From Haloplasmataceae bacterium (GTDB taxonomy: Bacteria > Bacillota_I > Bacilli_A > Haloplasmatales > Haloplasmataceae), in the NCBI GenBank assembly GCA_029240795.1, contig JARDZP010000011.1, forward strand, positions 1-37,416: a DNA stretch of 37,416 nt, read 5' to 3'. The notes under the pieces are model-generated. The model was given only the letters and a program-made list of their open reading frames with translations. It ran no database searches and had not been told where the DNA came from. Each line of letters begins with the position of its first letter. Position 1 is the first letter of the stretch. Made by a program: the position numbers and the translations under genes. Of the stretch, positions 33,593 to 37,416 are shown piece by piece.

Positions 33593-34106
33593 TCATGATT
33601 CCTCCTTCAAATTCTTTTCTTAATATACTGAATATACATATATCAACAAATTGATTCTCAATCATTTGGGCTTCTCTTAAAATACCATCAATTTGCATAT
33701 TCATTTTTTTCATCAAATTAATTGAACGTTCATTAAAAAGATAAACTTCACAGGATAAGCGATTCAAGCCCAAATTATTAAAAGCATAGTTAAATAAAAC
33801 AGTTAATGCTTTTTTCGAAATACCACTACCCCATAATTGTTTATTTCCAATGATAATTTCAAATAATCCTGTTTTATTTTCTAAATCATAGCCTATTTCC
33901 ATTTTACCCACTACAATATTATCTAAAACAATCGAAAATATTTTTAAATCATCATGTTCACTAAAATAAAATTCATACCGTTCTTTAAACACATCTAATG
34001 TGATGTCCCTATTAAAATCAGTATAATAGGCAATTTCGGGGTCCGAAACAAATTTAAATAAAATATTGAGATCTTCTGGAATGATTTCTCTAACGACAAA
34101 CTTCAT
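33585..34106 (-). CDS. GNAT acetyltransferase, RimJ/RimL-like
   Basis: A 173-residue N-acetyltransferase fold. FVVREIIPEDLNILFKFVSD forms the first strand and helix, IVVGKMEIGYDL and TGLFEIIIGNKQLWGSGISK contain the acetyl-CoA loop (Q/R-x-x-G-x-G/S type, here KQLWGSGIS), and LSCEVYLFNERSINLMKKMN gives the usual C-terminal motif. The substrate is not known; related enzymes act on protein N-termini, sugars or polyamines. I chose ATG 34106 because AGGTG precedes it. It overlaps plsX by 8 bases and heads that operon. Confidence 0.88.
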   Translation of the reverse strand: MKFVVREIIPEDLNILFKFVSDPEIAYYTDFNRDITLDVFKERYEFYFSEHDDLKIFSIVLDNIVVGKMEIGYDLENKTGLFEIIIGNKQLWGSGISKKALTVLFNYAFNNLGLNRLSCEVYLFNERSINLMKKMNMQIDGILREAQMIENQFVDICIFSILRKEFEGGIMND

Positions 34107-34141
34107 TTTAATCACCTATTTTTTTTAATTTAACTAACTTA

Positions 34142-34170
34142 ATTATACACAATAATCTTCTAATAATTAA
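34142..34170 (-). promoter_or_regulatory. Candidate promoter of the GNAT-plsX-rnc-GT8 operon
   Basis: On the minus strand TATAAT (34142-34147) with a weak -35 TTAATT (34165-34170), spacer 17, in the 79-base gap after recG. Confidence 0.4.
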
Positions 34171-34185
34171 TATTTTTCGACTTTT

Positions 34186-36222
34186 TTAATCAAATAATTC
34201 ATTATTTTCGATTATTTGTCTTTCTATATAATATCTTAAGGCAAAATACTCTGGATTGATCATAAGTTCTTTCGTTTCAACAATCACTTTTGCATCATCT
34301 CTTGCTACTTCCAAAATTTTAAAATCATTAACAATATCAGCCATTTTAAATTTTGGTAACCCTGATTGTCTACTACCAAAGAAATCACCAGGACCTCTTA
34401 TTTTTAAATCTTCTTCAGCAATTTCAAATCCATCATTTGTTTTCGTCATAATTTCCAAACGATTTTGAGTTTTATCATTTTGAAAATCACTCACTAAAAT
34501 ACAATAAGATTGTAAGTCACTTCTTCCAACTCTACCTCTTAACTGATGGAGTTGAGCTAAGCCAAAACGTTCAGCATCTATAATTACCATTAAGGTCGCA
34601 TTACTCACATTAACTCCAACTTCTACTACAGTAGTCGACACGAGTACATGAATCTGATTATTTTTGAATTCATGCATGACTTTTTCTTTTTCATCATTGC
34701 TCAATTTACCATGTAATAAACCTACATTATATTTCCCCATAAAAAGTGTTTTATATTTTTCATAAACACTAATCGCATTTTCTAAATCCATTTTTTCTGA
34801 TTCATCAATTAATGGAGTCACGATGTAAACTTGTTGGCCTAAAGAAGCCGCTTGATCAATAAATTTAACTAACCTATCTTCGAGTTTACTTTTAATTAAA
34901 TAAGTCTTAACCACTTTTCTGCCTTTAGGCATTTGTTTTATACTTGATACATCCATGTCACCAAAAACTGATAATGCAAGTGTTCTAGGAATGGGTGTTG
35001 CACTTAAAAATAAAGCGTCTGGTGTTCCACCTTTTTCTCGTAGCGATTTACGTTGATTAACACCAAATCGATGTTGTTCATCTATTATTATTAAACCCAG
35101 TTTATGATAAGTAACTCCTTCACTAATTAAAGCGTGTGTACCAACGAGAATATCTATTTTATTTTCATTTAACTCAGTTAAGATTAAATTACGATTTTTT
35201 GTAGAGGTTGAACTTGTAAGTAATCTGACGCTTAGATGACTAAACAAATTTCGAAAATAATCATAATGTTGTTCGGCTAAAATTTCAGTTGGCGCCATGA
35301 TACAGCCTTGATAGCCTGCCAAATTATTCGCATATAATGCGATTGCAGCCACCACTGTTTTACCACTACCTACATCCCCCTGAACTAAACGATTCATTTG
35401 AAATTCACTTTTTAAGTCATGAAGTATTTCATTACATACATTAATTTGATCACCTGTTAATTCAAAAGGTAAATTTTTAATAAAATTATTAATATCAGTA
35501 GGATTAAACACTTTCAACTCTTTTAAATTGGTTTTATGTTCTTTTTCTTTTAAATAATATATTTTAAGTTGAAATTTTAATAATTCTTCATATTTAATTC
35601 TTCGCATCACTTGTCTAATTTGTTCATTATTTACTGGGAAATGTGCAAACGTAAATACATCTTTATTAGAAATTAATCGATATTTATTAATTAAACTTAA
35701 TGGCAGTTCATCATTAATTAAAGATTCAAATTGAGCTAAAGCTTTTTTTAGTACATTTAAAAAAAAAGGTTTTTTCAAACTCTTTAAAGAATAGACTGGT
35801 TCTACTCGATCATTTTCTAACTTACTTAAACGCAATTCCGACGCAACAATTTGGGCTTTATTTTTATCAAATTTGCCAGTGATCGTCACATGATTCCCTT
35901 TACTAATCTTACCTCGTAAAAAATCACGATTAAAAGCAGTTATTTTAATAATGACATCATCAACTACGATGTTAAAAATTAATCTTGATTTACGAGCACC
36001 AAAATAATTAAACACAGGTTCAGTGACAACTTGTCCAATAACAGTAATTTTGTCATCGGTGTTAACCGTGTGAATATTTGCGACTTCATAATTTTCATAG
36101 CGATAAGGTAGATAATAAAATAAATCATAAATCGTAAAAATTTCTAATTCATTGAGATGTTCAATCATCTTTTTACTAATCCCTTTTATCTCATTTACTT
36201 TTACTTCAATAAGTTTATTCAA
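34186..36222 (-). CDS. recG: ATP-dependent DNA helicase RecG
   Basis: A branch-migrating helicase that remodels stalled forks and Holliday junctions. Of 678 residues, the N-terminal wedge/OB domain has YLPYRYENY and ITVIGQVVTEPVF, helicase domain 1 has Walker A GDVGSGKT (282-289) and box II DEQH (381-384), and SATPIPRTLAL and the C-terminal QLRGRVGRS follow. The length is normal. I chose the TTG at 36220-36222 (MNKLIEVKVNEIKG) because GAGGTG lies 6 bases upstream; an upstream GTG falls inside that ribosome site. It is transcribed toward plsX and rnc. Confidence 0.96.
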   Translation of the reverse strand: MNKLIEVKVNEIKGISKKMIEHLNELEIFTIYDLFYYLPYRYENYEVANIHTVNTDDKITVIGQVVTEPVFNYFGARKSRLIFNIVVDDVIIKITAFNRDFLRGKISKGNHVTITGKFDKNKAQIVASELRLSKLENDRVEPVYSLKSLKKPFFLNVLKKALAQFESLINDELPLSLINKYRLISNKDVFTFAHFPVNNEQIRQVMRRIKYEELLKFQLKIYYLKEKEHKTNLKELKVFNPTDINNFIKNLPFELTGDQINVCNEILHDLKSEFQMNRLVQGDVGSGKTVVAAIALYANNLAGYQGCIMAPTEILAEQHYDYFRNLFSHLSVRLLTSSTSTKNRNLILTELNENKIDILVGTHALISEGVTYHKLGLIIIDEQHRFGVNQRKSLREKGGTPDALFLSATPIPRTLALSVFGDMDVSSIKQMPKGRKVVKTYLIKSKLEDRLVKFIDQAASLGQQVYIVTPLIDESEKMDLENAISVYEKYKTLFMGKYNVGLLHGKLSNDEKEKVMHEFKNNQIHVLVSTTVVEVGVNVSNATLMVIIDAERFGLAQLHQLRGRVGRSDLQSYCILVSDFQNDKTQNRLEIMTKTNDGFEIAEEDLKIRGPGDFFGSRQSGLPKFKMADIVNDFKILEVARDDAKVIVETKELMINPEYFALRYYIERQIIENNELFD

Positions 36223-36265
36223 GTTTATCACCTCTTTATCATTATTTATACTCTCTTAACTTATA

Positions 36266-36295
36266 ATTATAGCATAAATTGGTGTTATTTTACAA
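36266..36295 (-). promoter_or_regulatory. Promoter of recG
   Basis: On the minus strand an extended -10 TGCTATAAT (36266-36274) and -35 TTGTAA (36290-36295) with an 18-base spacer, about 44 bases before the start. Confidence 0.55.
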
Positions 36296-36354
36296 TATTC
36301 TTGTAACTAAAATGGATAAACGCACCAGTTTTTTAATAAACTCTATTGACATTC

Positions 36355-36383
36355 AGGAAAACACTAATATTTTCCTATTTTTT
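36355..36383 (+). terminator. Plus-strand terminator-like hairpin upstream of the transposase remnant
   Basis: Stem AGGAAAA/TTTTCCT followed by A and six T. No plus-strand gene lies upstream. A TTGACA at 36346-36351 overlaps its edge, so an operator role is equally possible. Confidence 0.4.
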
Positions 36384-36411
36384 ATGCTATATAACATATA
36401 AAGGTGTATTT

Positions 36412-36708
36412 ATGAGAGAATACAAGAATGGCTTTTAAAACACAAAACTAAAGGTACTGAGGTGTATCAAAGATAAATATGATCTTTATCAAGTTCATTG
36501 TGTTAGGGACTAAATCTCACCAAAAGATAAAATATCTTCTTTTACAGTTTATGATCACGTTTATCATGTTTTCTATATGATTTTTGTTTTAATATATACA
36601 AAGGTTTAATGAGGAATTATTTAATCGTACATATTTTTCACATCAATTTAATCCAGTTAATCCAAATAAAAAATTAACTGAAAACACATTAAATAATCTG
36701 ACAACTTG
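36412..36708 (+). pseudogene. Decayed transposase remnant
   Basis: MREYKNG starts after AAGGTG at 36401-36406 but stops at once. In the next frame WLLKHKTKGTEVYQR appears, then one frame further KDKYDLYQVHCVRD. Together these resemble the N-terminal KHKQKGTExR...YYLYEVxSxWDK block of a widespread DDE transposase group (IS1634/IS4-like). Further fragments (EELFNRTYFSHQFNPVNP, then NKKLTENTLNNL) end at a stop near 36708. The frames are broken several times, so it is dead. The identification is from memory of the motif. Confidence 0.45.
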
Positions 36709-36823
36709 AATCAGTTAAGTGTTAAATATATCTTGAATCTCATTGAAATAAAAAGCATAATCCATAATATCTACAAAAAAGAATTTTATAATGAAATTAC
36801 ACTAATAAGAAAGGAGGAATACC

Positions 36824-37126
36824 TTGAACAAAAAATTATTTATTACAATTGTTTTAGCAGCTTTTATAGTTATTCCAATATCTGTATATGCATTTAATAC
36901 ACATTCATTTCAGTTACCATTAAATCTAATTAATAATACATCTAATGAAACAATAGAAGAAAATCAAAACTATATGGGTATGATGTCAAATTACGATTAT
37001 ATGAACGAAATGATGAATAGTAAAAATATGCAAAACATGAATCCTGAAGAACATAATCAATTCATCGAAGATCAAAGGACATTAATAGAACAACTATTAC
37101 AAAACTCCACTAAGGGTTGCCACTAA
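36824..37126 (+). CDS. Small exported Met-rich protein
   Basis: A 100-residue protein starting at a TTG that follows AAAGGAGG by 7 bases. Residues 1-23 form a signal peptide (KKLFITIVLAAFIVIPISVY, then AF). The mature part has Asn-rich sequence, then a Met-rich segment (YMGMMSNYDYMNEMMNS, then KNMQNM, about 51-71), a helical segment EEHNQFIEDQRTLIEQLL, and ends KGCH. Clustered Met residues with a terminal Cys-His recall copper-binding secreted peptides. This is composition only, and no copper gene is adjacent. The family is not recognised. Confidence 0.7.
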   Translation: MNKKLFITIVLAAFIVIPISVYAFNTHSFQLPLNLINNTSNETIEENQNYMGMMSNYDYMNEMMNSKNMQNMNPEEHNQFIEDQRTLIEQLLQNSTKGCH

Positions 37127-37416
37127 GACTTTAATTAGATCACGATGGGTAGCCAATTATAATTTATCTGAATTATATAAAAGAAATATATTCAAGTTAA
37201 TCTATTTCAAAATTATTAATATTTAATTCATTTTTTTAGTTAAAAACCAATAGAGTGGTGTACACCACTCTATTGGTTTTAAATGCATGATAAAAATTTA
37301 CTGCCTAATAAAATAATAACCAATATCTTAAGTATTACTCCACTATAGACAAACTATAAATAAAGTATTTAGCAAAATATGTTAAAACAGTTATTTCACA
37401 TTTTCAAGCGAAAAAA
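37127..37416. other. Intergenic end of window
   Basis: No gene is seen on either strand up to the window edge. The only clear structure is the palindrome at 37243-37280. Confidence 0.5.
37243..37280. terminator. Perfect 38-nt palindrome, bidirectional terminator
   Basis: Perfect 18-bp arms (AAAACCAATAGAGTGGTG and its complement) around TA, with T runs outward on both strands. It lies 116 bases after the Met-rich gene stop. It is probably a terminator shared with a convergent gene outside the window. Confidence 0.7.

Noticed and set aside
12321-36222. UGA-as-tryptophan code of Mycoplasma/Spiroplasma type
   Set aside because: Conserved Trp residues use TGG (for example IKWVLGE in SMC), and TGA ends the propeller gene precisely at the coupled start of the ABC ATPase.
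36706-36897. 63-codon plus-strand frame before the Met-rich gene
   Set aside because: It overlaps the well-supported signal peptide gene at 36824 in another frame and has no ribosome site of its own.
1-37416. CRISPR array, tRNA or rRNA genes
   Set aside because: No regularly spaced repeat series was seen; the only clear direct repeat is the two-copy 206-base unit. No cloverleaf or conserved rRNA segment was recognised by eye. A tRNAscan/Infernal run would settle this.

Overview
The window is AT-rich and reads with the standard bacterial code: Trp is encoded by TGG, and TGA acts as a stop, for example at the end of the large beta-propeller gene. Shine-Dalgarno sites are strong (AGGAGG or AGGTG), several genes start with TTG, and there is no outer-membrane gene. 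The set recG, plsX, rnc, smc, ftsY, ylxM, ffh is the cell-division/secretion neighbourhood of low-GC Firmicutes. The short SMC, the standard code and the low GC suit a Mollicutes-related or Erysipelotrichia/Turicibacter/Haloplasma-like organism. That placement is inference. I cannot name a species.

Layout. 1-3.5 kb is an accessory region. It holds the 5' part of a group IIC intron lying just behind a terminator hairpin, a Met/Gln/Pro-rich protein gene, two tandem copies of a structured and apparently non-coding transcript unit (the most interesting item here), a decayed IS3-type transposase, and a four-helix membrane protein gene. 3.5-8.7 kb is a three-gene operon on the minus strand: a membrane-anchored beta-propeller/VCBS protein, an ABC ATPase and an ABC-2 permease. 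8.9-11.3 kb holds a secreted DUF5667-type helical repeat protein and a truncated YczE-like membrane protein. 11.9-15.1 kb is the ftsY-ylxM-ffh operon, which ends in a membrane protein gene overlapping ffh. 15.2-18.1 kb holds small membrane proteins, a beta-helix lipoprotein and a LysM protein. 18.3-23.2 kb is a TetR regulator followed by a giant 2-hydroxyacyl-CoA dehydratase activase-like protein. 23.3-27.3 kb holds an unusual signal peptidase I and smc. 28-31 kb holds a GLUG-repeat membrane protein and a lactonase-family protein. 31-36.2 kb is recG followed by GNAT-plsX-rnc-GT8. The last kilobase holds a decayed transposase, a small Met-rich exported protein and a perfect 38-nt palindrome.

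How the genes fit together. FtsY, Ffh and YlxM form the co-translational membrane-targeting machinery, and the signal peptidase processes its exported clients. The window encodes several such clients: the propeller protein, the DUF5667 protein, the beta-helix lipoprotein and the Met-rich peptide. SMC, RNase III, PlsX and RecG are housekeeping genes that usually sit close together. Here the cluster is opened by inserted genes, and fabD/fabG/acpP are absent between plsX and rnc.
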